Source of the DNA: Parabacteroides goldsteinii
Lineage (GTDB): Bacteria > Bacteroidota > Bacteroidia > Bacteroidales > Tannerellaceae
NCBI RefSeq assembly: GCF_015550595.1
Contig: NZ_JADNBB010000001.1
Location: 243,741 to 307,740, forward strand
Reading direction: 5' to 3'
DNA: 64,000 nucleotides
The notes below the pieces were generated by a model that did not search any database, was not told where the DNA came from, and saw nothing but the letters and a program-made list of their open reading frames with translations. Numbering within the stretch: the stretch's first letter is position 1; each line of letters opens with the position of its first letter. The position numbers were made by a program, and so were the translations under genes. Positions 23,735-31,839 of the stretch are shown here, in pieces.

Positions 23735-26545
23735 ATGAAACAAAAACAATTTTTAATCTTTTCCCTGTTAAGCTTCTTCTGCCTCTTCCAACTGGCAGCA
23801 CAACAGGAAATGCAACCACTGCCTATCGATCCGCAGGTTCGCTACGGTAAGCTGTCGAACGGATTGACGTATTATATCCGTCACAACGAACTACCTAAAG
23901 AGCGAGCCGACTTCTATATTGCGCAAAACGTAGGCTCCATATTGGAAGAAGAGAACCAGCGCGGACTGGCACACTTCCTGGAACATATGGCTTTCAACGG
24001 ATCAAAAAACTTTCCGGATAAAGGGATGGACGAATTCACCGAGAGTGTAGGTATGCGCGGCGGTGAGAATTTCAATGCTTATACCAGCTTCGATGAGACA
24101 GTGTATATGATCATGAATGCTCCGGTCACCCGTGAAAGCGTAGTAGACTCCTGCCTGTTGATTCTGCATGACTGGTCGAACTTCATCACACTGGCCGATT
24201 CCGCCATAGAGAAAGAACGGGGCGTGATCCGTGAGGAATGGCGTACGCGTCAGGATGCGCAGGCACGTCTCTGGGAGCAGCAACTGCCGAAGATGTATCC
24301 GGACAGCCGTTATGCTCACCGCATGCCGATCGGAACGATCGATGTGATCAACAACTTCAAACCGAACGAACTACGCGACTACTACCACAAATGGTATCGT
24401 CCCGACCTGCAGGCCATTATCATTGTTGGAGACATCGATGTCGATAAAGTGGAAGCAGCTGTTAAAAAGATCTTTGCCGATATCCCGGCTCCGGTAAATC
24501 CGGCTCCCCGCAAAATGTTTGAAGTGGCAGACAACGATATGCCGCTAATCTCCATTGCTACCGATAAGGAGGCCTCGAACACGATCCTGTCTATCTTCTA
24601 CAAACATGAAAAGATGCCGCAGGAGATGTATGGTACGATTGCCGGAGTGGTAAAAGATTATATCCAAAGCGTTGCAGCCACGATGATGAACGAACGTTTC
24701 AACGAAATGGTGCAGAAAGCCAATCCCCCCTTCGTTGCAGCACAAGCTTCAGACGGTGATTATATGATATCGAAGACAAAAGGTGCCTGGTCGGTAGCCG
24801 CATTGGTTAAAGACAATGAAGTGGACTCTGCCATGAATGCGCTGGTCACAGAGACAGAACGCGTAAAACGTTTCGGTTTCACTCCTTCTGAATACGACCG
24901 GGCCCGTATCAACGTGCTCAAACAATACGAATCGCTTTACAACGACCGCGACAAACAACGTAACAGTGCCTTCACCAACGAATATGTACGCCACTTTACC
25001 GAAGGTGGATATATTCCGGGTATTGAAACGGAATACGCGTTGATCGGGCAGATCGCCCAGGCTGTCCCGGTTGAACAGGTCAACAAATATATCCAGGATA
25101 TGATCGGCGAACGGAATATCGTTATCAGCCTGACCGGCCCGGAAAAAGAAGGTGTCACCTATCCTACCGACGAACAGCTGCTCCGCGATTTTATGAAAGC
25201 GCAACGCATTCCGGTAGAACCTTATAAGGAAACACTTTCGAACGAACCTTTGATCTCCGAACTACCAGCCCCGGGTAAAATCACGGAGAGCAAAGAGGAC
25301 CCGTTGTTCGGTGCCACCGTACTGACCTTAAATAACGGCATTAAAGTAGTACTGAAACATACTGATTTCAAAAAAGACGAGATCATAATGACGGCAACCA
25401 GCCCGGGCGGAAGCACCTTATTCGGAAATAAGGATATCGACAACCTGAAAGTATTCAACGAAGTCATCGACCTGGGTGGCTTGGGAAATTTCTCGGCTAT
25501 CGACCTCAACAAGATGCTGGCCGGCAAGAAAGTATCCTGCTCTACTTCACTGGGAATGGATAGCGAAAACGTGAACGGCTCATCCACACCTTCCGACCTG
25601 AAGACGTTATTCGAGTTGATCTACCTCAATTTCACGGCTCCGCGTATGGATGAAGAAGCGTACAAATCTTTTGAAAACCGTATGATCGCCCAGTTGAAAA
25701 ATGTGGAACTGAATCCGATGGTAGCCTTCAGCGACTCACTGACGAAAGCGATCTATAATAATAACCCGCGTGCCATGCGTATCGATCCGGCCGATTTCAA
25801 GAATATCAGTTATCCGCGTATCATGGAAATGTACAAGGAACGCTTCGGCGATGCCTCCGGTTTTGTCTTTACTTTCGTAGGAAACATCAATACCGACAGT
25901 ATCCGTCCATTGGTGGAACAATATCTGGCAACTCTGCCTGCCAACGGTAAAATAGAACAGGGAAATGTAAAAGAGGTTCCGCCCATCCGTAAAGGTGAAT
26001 ATGTAAATCGTTTCAAACGTCAGATGGAAACCCCGAAAGCTTCCGTCGTAAACTTCTATTCCGGAGAAATGGATTACAACCTGGAAAACATCATCACGGC
26101 CACCATGTTGAAACAGGTGCTCGACCTGGTGTATATGGAAAAGGTACGTGAAGAAGAAGGCGGCACATACGGTGTACAGACCTCTGCCCGTATCTCTTCT
26201 TTCCCCAAAGGACAAACCTTCCTGCAGGCTTATTTCGACACCGATCCTGACAAACGGGAACAGATGAACACAATCGTACGCAACGAACTGAAACGTATCT
26301 CCGATATCGGTCCCCGTCCGGAAGATTTCAAAAAGACGCAGGACAATATCCTGAAACGTCATGCAGAGAACCAACAGGAAAATAGTTACTGGCTGAATAC
26401 GCTGGATAATTATTACTATAAAGGATTCGACGCCGCAACGAAATATGTCGAAACAGTCAACAGCATCACTCCTGCCAAAATACAGGCCTTCACCAAAAAG
26501 CTACTTGGCCAGGGAAATAGTATTGAGGTGGTGATGGAGCCATAA
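23735..26545 (+). CDS. Periplasmic M16 family zinc metalloprotease
   Basis: About 936 residues from MKQKQFLIF, which begins a signal peptide ending LAAQ; upstream in-frame ATGs overlap the HU-like gene or lack a signal. The inverted zinc motif HFLEH lies at about 80-84 with the distal Glu near 159 in EKERGVIREEW. The usual RGLAHFLEHMAFNGS and NAYTSFDETVY blocks flank it. Two M16_C regions and a second inactive M16 half follow, including the EEEGGTYGV segment that shapes the substrate cleft. Such PqqL-like enzymes degrade peptides in a closed chamber in the periplasm. Confidence 0.92.
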   Translation: MKQKQFLIFSLLSFFCLFQLAAQQEMQPLPIDPQVRYGKLSNGLTYYIRHNELPKERADFYIAQNVGSILEEENQRGLAHFLEHMAFNGSKNFPDKGMDEFTESVGMRGGENFNAYTSFDETVYMIMNAPVTRESVVDSCLLILHDWSNFITLADSAIEKERGVIREEWRTRQDAQARLWEQQLPKMYPDSRYAHRMPIGTIDVINNFKPNELRDYYHKWYRPDLQAIIIVGDIDVDKVEAAVKKIFADIPAPVNPAPRKMFEVADNDMPLISIATDKEASNTILSIFYKHEKMPQEMYGTIAGVVKDYIQSVAATMMNERFNEMVQKANPPFVAAQASDGDYMISKTKGAWSVAALVKDNEVDSAMNALVTETERVKRFGFTPSEYDRARINVLKQYESLYNDRDKQRNSAFTNEYVRHFTEGGYIPGIETEYALIGQIAQAVPVEQVNKYIQDMIGERNIVISLTGPEKEGVTYPTDEQLLRDFMKAQRIPVEPYKETLSNEPLISELPAPGKITESKEDPLFGATVLTLNNGIKVVLKHTDFKKDEIIMTATSPGGSTLFGNKDIDNLKVFNEVIDLGGLGNFSAIDLNKMLAGKKVSCSTSLGMDSENVNGSSTPSDLKTLFELIYLNFTAPRMDEEAYKSFENRMIAQLKNVELNPMVAFSDSLTKAIYNNNPRAMRIDPADFKNISYPRIMEMYKERFGDASGFVFTFVGNINTDSIRPLVEQYLATLPANGKIEQGNVKEVPPIRKGEYVNRFKRQMETPKASVVNFYSGEMDYNLENIITATMLKQVLDLVYMEKVREEEGGTYGVQTSARISSFPKGQTFLQAYFDTDPDKREQMNTIVRNELKRISDIGPRPEDFKKTQDNILKRHAENQQENSYWLNTLDNYYYKGFDAATKYVETVNSITPAKIQAFTKKLLGQGNSIEVVMEP

Positions 26546-26559
26546 TACGATATAACATT

Positions 26560-26618
26560 CGCCAAATTTAAAATAAGAAAGTATCTCATACGAGTTCTGT
26601 CCTATTTTAAATTTGGCG
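26560..26618 (+). terminator. Perfect 16-bp inverted repeat after the M16 gene
   Basis: CGCCAAATTTAAAATA at 26560-26575 is exactly complementary to 26603-26618, with a 27-base loop, starting 15 bases after the stop of the M16 gene. It is followed by ATTTTATTG. Best read as a terminator or 3' stabilising hairpin. The AT-rich stem and long loop are atypical. Confidence 0.6.
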
Positions 26619-26624
26619 ATTTTA

Positions 26625-26655
26625 TTGAAATATCACTTTGTTTATTTTACTTTTG
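26625..26655 (+). promoter_or_regulatory. Promoter of the metallo-beta-lactamase-fold gene
   Basis: TTG at 26625-26627, 20-base spacer, TACTTTTG at 26648-26655. This gives a start of transcription shortly before the ATG at 26673 and shows that the longer frame beginning with TTG at 26613 is not used. Confidence 0.7.
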
Positions 26656-26672
26656 TACAGAAAACTACGAAT

Positions 26673-27587
26673 ATGAGAACTTTATCTTACTTATTTTCTA
26701 TCCTTATAGTCTTTTTGTGCATCAGTTTTAATGGATATTCGCAAGAATTGACAACCGAACTAAACACTGGTTATAAAGTGGGAGATTATGAAGTGTTTGT
26801 ATTTACCGAAGGTTCAGGAGATGCGGAAACGGGCTTATTGATAGACGCGCCAACAGATATAACAGCTAAATATGCTCCAAACGGAACCTTCCCGATCGCA
26901 ACAAACGTCGTATTGGTAAAAGGGAAAGGCAAGGTATGGCTCATAGATACCGGCTACGGATGGAAAATTTTCGAGCATATGAAGAACCTTGGTGTTGAAT
27001 GCCAGGATGTAGACCAAATACTGTTAACACATATGCACGGAGACCATGTCGGAGGAATGCTGTTGGATGGAAATCCAGTTTTCGTAAACTCATCGATAGC
27101 CGTAGGTGACAAAGAACTGGCTTATTGGAGCAGTGAAGTAGAAATGAACAAATTCCAGCCCGATCAGCGCGGAAATTTTCATACAGTGCAGAAGATAAAG
27201 GAACAATACGGTACAAAATTCAAAACAGTACAAGCTCTTGCGCTCGACGGGGATTACGGCGACGGCATCTTCCCGATAGAGGCCTACGGACATACCCCGG
27301 GACATATAATGTATCTCATCTCCGACGGCGGCGAAAAGCTGCTGGTATGGGGTGACCTGACACATGCCCTGGCTATACAGATGCCACACCCCGAGATATC
27401 GGTAACCTATGACGTCGATCCCGACATGGCACGAAAAACACGCCTCAAAGTGTTGGAATACCTAGCCGACAAGGACATCACTGTAATAGGAATGCATGTT
27501 CCGGTTCCACAACCGGGAAAGATTGTGAAAGATGAAATTTCCGGAGGATACAAGTTTTTATCAAAAGTTATCCGGACAGGGAAATAG
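26673..27587 (+). CDS. Exported metallo-beta-lactamase-fold hydrolase
   Basis: 304 residues from MRTLSYL with a signal peptide ending GYSQ. The zinc motif THMHGDHVGG gives His120, His122, Asp124 and His125. The further ligands are in GHTPGHIMY and WGDLTHA (Asp), and a last His is in IGMHVPVPQPG. The layout is that of secreted MBL-fold hydrolases of the lactonase/class B-like group, and it should be periplasmic or extracellular. Substrate is not evident. It is transcribed from its own promoter, apart from the protease upstream and convergent with the lipoprotein downstream. Confidence 0.88.
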   Translation: MRTLSYLFSILIVFLCISFNGYSQELTTELNTGYKVGDYEVFVFTEGSGDAETGLLIDAPTDITAKYAPNGTFPIATNVVLVKGKGKVWLIDTGYGWKIFEHMKNLGVECQDVDQILLTHMHGDHVGGMLLDGNPVFVNSSIAVGDKELAYWSSEVEMNKFQPDQRGNFHTVQKIKEQYGTKFKTVQALALDGDYGDGIFPIEAYGHTPGHIMYLISDGGEKLLVWGDLTHALAIQMPHPEISVTYDVDPDMARKTRLKVLEYLADKDITVIGMHVPVPQPGKIVKDEISGGYKFLSKVIRTGK

Positions 27588-27603
27588 TATTCATTAGATT
27601 ATA

Positions 27604-28290
27604 TCAATGAAAAGTTATACTATCAGATGAACTCCTAAAGATAAAGGAAGGAGAGTCCATTATTTGTTTTTTAAATAGCTTCATTTTCTGAGAATTACAA
27701 TTATCTATGACTATAACGATTCTATTTTTGTCTTCCAATATCCCCCAATAATCAAGATTAAGGTTATTCAGTTTTATTTGATTCTCTTTCTTATAAATAA
27801 CTACGTTTAGACTATCTACAATTTGCATTAAGGCATTATATGAATATTCACAAGATTGTACAATAAACTCACTACCTTCCAACATCTTTACTAAATCTTG
27901 TTTGTTTTCTATTGTATCTCCTGTAACCAAAATAGTCAAAACACCATCACTATTATTATAACTACCACCATAATAGTCAGGAAGTCTATTTTCCAATGTC
28001 ATACGCTTCAATATTTTAATATATTGTCCTGTTATATTCAGCTGCCTCATACGTATCTCATTTTCAAGCATTGAAAAACCAACAAAAGTATCATTCTCAC
28101 ACGAATACTTTATTTTACTTGTACATAAATCAGTATCAGGAACTATTATCAATTCATACACTGTTGTATCCGAAAGAATTGAAACAGGCATTATTACTGC
28201 TTTATCATCAGAAATTATCCGCTCTTTCTTTTTTTGTCCGCAACCATACAAAAAGAAGGTAATTGAGATTAGTATATAAATCAGTTTCAT
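27604..28290 (-). CDS. Lipoprotein made of a stand-alone streptogrisin-type prodomain (copy 1)
   Basis: 228 residues, lipobox FLYGC (Cys17) followed by GQKKK. The second half, from LPDYYGGSY, aligns by eye with the prodomain of the nearby S1 protease (28465-29646). Shared marks: DYYGGSY, a strand ending VTGDT, SCEYSYNAL on a helix, LDYWGI, a strand RIVIVID and IMDSPSFIF. It has no protease domain. It is the only family member here on the minus strand, divergent from the protease gene, with a shared 174-base upstream region. Its N-terminal about 100 residues have no recognised domain. Function is unknown; inhibition or folding help for the protease is inferred. Confidence 0.75.
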   Translation of the reverse strand: MKLIYILISITFFLYGCGQKKKERIISDDKAVIMPVSILSDTTVYELIIVPDTDLCTSKIKYSCENDTFVGFSMLENEIRMRQLNITGQYIKILKRMTLENRLPDYYGGSYNNSDGVLTILVTGDTIENKQDLVKMLEGSEFIVQSCEYSYNALMQIVDSLNVVIYKKENQIKLNNLNLDYWGILEDKNRIVIVIDNCNSQKMKLFKKQIMDSPSFIFRSSSDSITFH

Positions 28291-28410
28291 ATAAAAAGAA
28301 TAAATGTGGATGCTAATATAAGAAATAAATACCCCATCACAACAGGAAATTACTTTATCTTAATAAAATATCATTATTACTGAATAACAATTCATCAATT
28401 TATCTGGTAA

Positions 28411-28427
28411 TACAAAGCACCTTTGTA
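28411..28427 (+). promoter_or_regulatory. Inverted repeat upstream of the S1 protease gene, possible operator
   Basis: TACAAAG-CAC-CTTTGTA, a perfect 7-bp inverted repeat 37 bases before the ATG at 28465. The right arm overlaps CACCTTTG, one mismatch from TAnnTTTG, so a regulator binding here would cover the putative promoter. Confidence 0.35.
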
Positions 28428-28464
28428 ATCAATATCTATTGTTAAACTAATAAATAATAATTGT

Positions 28465-29646
28465 ATGAAGAGACTAGTATTAGCATTATTCATGATGACA
28501 GCTATTTTGTCATTCGTGTCCTGTTCTTCAGATGAAAACATCCAACCAGAGGTAGAGCTGAAGACTGAAAAAAGTATTTTCTTGCAAACGCTAGAGAATG
28601 AAAAAAGTTATGATAAGCATCTCGAAGCTTGCGATGCGTATGAAAACCTGATAAACTCGTTCAATAGTAATAATACGAAAACACTTAGTACTATTAAGTA
28701 TCCGGAATATTATGGTGGATCATATATAGATAAAGATAATCAGTTAACTGTATTTATATCAGGTACCACAAATAAAAGTATGGATAATCAAATCAATATC
28801 AAAAACATTGCTGCAAATGAAAATATTATTTTTATGCCAGCAAAATACTCCTATAATGAATTGATTGATATTATGGATCGCATACACAATGTAGCTAGTA
28901 ACAAATTATCTATCAGTCAATATTTTGATTTTTGGTGGATAGAAGAAAGAAGTAATAGAGTGTTTGTTTTTTTGAATAAATTTGATGATGGAGTAATTGC
29001 AGAATTTAAACAAACGGTATCAGACTCACCAGCCATTGAATTTAAACAATCTCTAGGTAGAATACAAACTGAAGCATCTCTTTCGCCAGGTCAGCTTATT
29101 TCAGGAACCATGTCAACTCCAAGTTCTGTTGGATATAGAGTAACCAGATATGGTCAACATGGAGTTATTATGGCAGGACATGCAACTTTTAAGAATGAAG
29201 TATTTCGCGTCAACGGCATAAATGTTGCAAAATGTGAAATAACACAGGAGCAGGGAAATATTGACGCAGCTTTTTGTTCAACAATGGATTACGGTACTTC
29301 TCCTGATAATTACATTTATGGAACAGGTAACGAACTCTCAACAACAACACAGCAGCCAGGCCCCGGTACAGCAATCAATAAATGTGGTTTTAGGACAGGT
29401 ATTACATCCGGATATGTAGATAATATCAATGCCGAAGCAATCGCAACCAACGGAAATGTACTAAGAAATCTCACTACTGCTTCGTATAATAGTGATTCAG
29501 GAGATAGTGGCGGAGTTGTTTATACCTATAGATCTTCCTCAAATACTAGATACACCTGCGGGATTCATATGGGACGTCTTGGTTCTTACGCAATATTTGT
29601 AAAAGCCGATGAAATTAACTACGCATTAGGCACGAATAGATTCTAA
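28465..29646 (+). CDS. Surface-type S1 family serine protease with N-terminal prodomain
   Basis: 393 residues. Lipobox FVSC (Cys20) followed by SSDEN, an acidic signal that in Bacteroides favours surface exposure. Residues about 79-200 form the prodomain (YPEYYGGSY, KYSYNELIDIM, FWWIEERSNRVFVFL), laid out like alpha-lytic protease/streptogrisin proregions. The chymotrypsin-fold domain spans about 205-393 with His239 in MAGHA, Asp267 in NIDAAF and Ser348 in GDSGG, and the streptogrisin-like KCGFRTGITSGYV. Cys257, 271, 308 and 365 could form two disulfides. The family is mostly actinobacterial, so transfer is possible. Three stand-alone copies of the prodomain are encoded around it. Confidence 0.88.
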   Translation: MKRLVLALFMMTAILSFVSCSSDENIQPEVELKTEKSIFLQTLENEKSYDKHLEACDAYENLINSFNSNNTKTLSTIKYPEYYGGSYIDKDNQLTVFISGTTNKSMDNQINIKNIAANENIIFMPAKYSYNELIDIMDRIHNVASNKLSISQYFDFWWIEERSNRVFVFLNKFDDGVIAEFKQTVSDSPAIEFKQSLGRIQTEASLSPGQLISGTMSTPSSVGYRVTRYGQHGVIMAGHATFKNEVFRVNGINVAKCEITQEQGNIDAAFCSTMDYGTSPDNYIYGTGNELSTTTQQPGPGTAINKCGFRTGITSGYVDNINAEAIATNGNVLRNLTTASYNSDSGDSGGVVYTYRSSSNTRYTCGIHMGRLGSYAIFVKADEINYALGTNRF

Positions 29647-29655
29647 AAGACATAG

Positions 29656-29757
29656 AGCCTGAGCAATAAGTTAAGTTCAAAACGTTTTCATTAGTAAAAA
29701 AGATTACAATCATGATTGAAAACTATTAACTTCAGACTATATTTGTTCAGGCTTTTT
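29656..29757 (+). terminator. Terminator after the S1 protease gene
   Basis: AGCCTGAGCAA (29656-29666) pairs with TTGTTCAGGCT (29743-29753) through 11 bp with one G-U pair. TTTTT at 29753-29757 follows. The 76-base loop is unusually long and contains the palindrome CAATCATGATTG, so it may be folded further. The next gene starts 19 bases later. Confidence 0.55.
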
Positions 29758-29776
29758 ATTACTATATAACTATCTG

Positions 29777-30379
29777 ATGAAAGAATTTAAATATCTACAA
29801 TTGATACTTATTTGTTTGTTTTTTTCATGCAAAGAGAGTAATCACACTAAAGAAAAAATTATCGAGAATAAAAATGTGATTAAAAACATAAAATCAGACA
29901 AACAAGGAAATGCAGAACAAGCAGTTCAAGAACCGGCATTTAATGATTACCAAGAAATTAAAAAACTTTTTGGGAATGGAGATAAGCTACGTCTATTAAA
30001 AACGAAAGATTATCCATCATATTATGGAGGATCATATACTAATAAAAAAGGTCAGCTCATAATATTCATAACTGGAGATACCTTAAAAGCAAAAGAGATC
30101 TTTAGCGAAAGAACAAATAAGACAAATACTATTTTTCAGAGTTGTGAGTATTCTTATCGAACTTTGAATAAAATCATGGACACTATAAGTTACAAAACAA
30201 ATAACAAAATACCCACGTCAAAATATCTTGATTATTGGTGGATAGAAGAAAAAGAAAATAGAGTTTTCGTCTTCCTAAATAAATTGAATGATGAAGTTAT
30301 ATCAGAATTCAAACAAAATATAATAGATTCACCAGCTATTGTTTTCAAAAAATCATCGGGAAGAATTGTTTATGATTAA
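29777..30379 (+). CDS. Lipoprotein made of a stand-alone streptogrisin-type prodomain (copy 2)
   Basis: 200 residues, lipobox FFSC (Cys18) followed by KESNH. From YPSYYGGSY to the end it is the closest of the three to the protease prodomain: YWWIEEKENRVFVFLNKLNDEV in this protein against FWWIEERSNRVFVFLNKFDDGV in the protease, then DSPAIVFKKSSGRI, where the protease has DSPAIEFKQSLGRI just before its catalytic domain starts. It ends there, as if the protease domain had been cut off. A recent duplication of the prodomain half is likely. Followed after 21 bases by copy 3, so both are probably in one transcript. Confidence 0.82.
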   Translation: MKEFKYLQLILICLFFSCKESNHTKEKIIENKNVIKNIKSDKQGNAEQAVQEPAFNDYQEIKKLFGNGDKLRLLKTKDYPSYYGGSYTNKKGQLIIFITGDTLKAKEIFSERTNKTNTIFQSCEYSYRTLNKIMDTISYKTNNKIPTSKYLDYWWIEEKENRVFVFLNKLNDEVISEFKQNIIDSPAIVFKKSSGRIVYD

Positions 30380-30400
30380 TATATTAAAGATATACAAAAT

Positions 30401-31033
30401 ATGAAACAAGTCTTCACAATATTGACTATATTACTATTCCTTTGTTACTGCACAAACCCTGACAAGGATAATTCTATTAACTCAAATCCAGATTTGGCTC
30501 AAAAAAAGTTTTTGGAGCAAAAGAACAAGTCAGAAGGTGAAGCTTATCCCCTTAAACCCGAAAATTGGCCAAGAAGAATTTCACTGGCAACATATAGAAA
30601 AAACTTATTAATAATCAGAGATTATCATAGAGAAAAGAAAAAATACCCAGATTTCTATGGTGGAAATTTTACCGATGATGATTATAATCTTATAATTTAT
30701 ATCGTAGGAGATACTTTGGAAGGAAAAAAAGAAATGGCTAAAATTCTTAATAGTACAGACTTTTCTATCAAATCATGCAATTTTTCGTATAACCACCTGA
30801 CAAAGGTAGATAGTATATTGACTAAATTTCTTCAAGACAAAAAAAACAGTTCTATGATTGATAGTATCAAGATAGTAAGTCATATGCTGAATTTTAAAGA
30901 CAATCACATATCTGTAAGACTAAAAGAATGTAATGATACTATTATAAATATCTTTAAAAATAATATTTTAGATGATGAATGCATTGTCTTTATAGAAGAT
31001 AGTTCCGATGTTGTTCCTGTGATAATATATTAA
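30401..31033 (+). CDS. Lipoprotein made of a stand-alone streptogrisin-type prodomain (copy 3)
   Basis: 210 residues, lipobox-like FLCYC (Cys17) followed by TNPDK, then a Lys/Glu/Asn-rich spacer. The prodomain part begins YPDFYGGNF and keeps LIIYIVGDT, SCNFSYNHL and an ending IFKNNILDDECIVF, but has lost the WWIEE motif. It is thus the most divergent copy. No catalytic domain. AT-rich like its neighbours. Co-transcribed with copy 2 by spacing. Its role is unknown; it may bind the same or a different protease. Confidence 0.7.
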   Translation: MKQVFTILTILLFLCYCTNPDKDNSINSNPDLAQKKFLEQKNKSEGEAYPLKPENWPRRISLATYRKNLLIIRDYHREKKKYPDFYGGNFTDDDYNLIIYIVGDTLEGKKEMAKILNSTDFSIKSCNFSYNHLTKVDSILTKFLQDKKNSSMIDSIKIVSHMLNFKDNHISVRLKECNDTIINIFKNNILDDECIVFIEDSSDVVPVIIY

Positions 31034-31111
31034 TTTTTTCATCTTTACACTCTACAAAATGAATCTATATTAATAAATGTAAGGTATTCCTCATAAATTT
31101 TCCTTTTTTTG

Positions 31112-31141
31112 TTTGATGGTTCAGGCATTATTTTATCTTTG
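31112..31141 (+). promoter_or_regulatory. Promoter of the Crp-family regulator and oxoamine synthase genes
   Basis: TTTG at 31112-31115 and TATCTTTG at 31134-31141 with an 18-base spacer. The leader to the ATG at 31204 is about 55 bases. Confidence 0.65.
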
Positions 31142-31203
31142 CGCTGAGACATCGAAAATACAACGCCACATAAACACAGACCGTTTAACAAAAGAAAAAT
31201 TAT

Positions 31204-31815
31204 ATGGAAACAAATATAGCTTTACTAATCGAACAATCTGTAAACACACTCGACTCCTTAAACAGAGGTTTACGACTAACCCCAGAAGAACAATTATTTT
31301 TCTGTGAACACTTTAAACGGGAAGAAATAAAGAAAAATGAGTTTTCTATCAGAATCGGTGATTTTGAGAATTACCTTTATTTTATAGAAAAAGGCATTCT
31401 TCGTTATTGGACTACTACCAGCCATAATGACCCAGATAAAGAAATCACCTTTTGGTTTTCCTTCCCTGGGGAATTTGCAAACTCGTATTTTTCTCTTAAG
31501 CAGAAAGAACCTTCTCAGATAAATATTCAGGCACTGACTAACTGTGTAATCTGGAAACTGGCAAAGCAAGATTTAGTCGATTTATATGAAACCTCATTGA
31601 ATATAAATAAAATAGCACGAATCGTTCTAGAAGATGCTTTAGTTCGAAAAATTACTCGAGAAATACAATTGTTAGGACTTTCATGTGAAGAAATTTATAA
31701 AGAACTTATGATAAAAAATAAAGAATTTATTCAACAAATCCCATTGAAATATATAGCCTCTTATATAGGAGTTACTCCCCAGACACTAAGTCAGATTCGT
31801 AAGAAAACACATTAA
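31204..31815 (+). CDS. Crp/Fnr-family transcriptional regulator, full length
   Basis: 203 residues: an N-terminal cNMP-binding-type beta-barrel (about 25-115; EIKKNEFSIRIGDFENYLYFIEKGILRYW), a long connecting helix (about 118-165) and a C-terminal helix-turn-helix (IPLKYIASYIGVTPQTLSQIRKK). The barrel lacks an obvious arginine-containing phosphate-binding cassette, as usual for the Bacteroidetes branch, so cAMP is not implied. It is 24 bases upstream of the PLP enzyme and probably shares its transcript. A shortened paralogue on the opposite strand is at 22132-22524. Confidence 0.88.
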   Translation: METNIALLIEQSVNTLDSLNRGLRLTPEEQLFFCEHFKREEIKKNEFSIRIGDFENYLYFIEKGILRYWTTTSHNDPDKEITFWFSFPGEFANSYFSLKQKEPSQINIQALTNCVIWKLAKQDLVDLYETSLNINKIARIVLEDALVRKITREIQLLGLSCEEIYKELMIKNKEFIQQIPLKYIASYIGVTPQTLSQIRKKTH

Positions 31816-31839
31816 TTTATAAATAAAACTGTTTACCAT

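Noticed and set aside
26560-26618. Invertible promoter (phase variation)
   Set aside because: The loop is only 27 bases and holds no promoter; the promoter lies outside the repeat. No recombinase gene is near.
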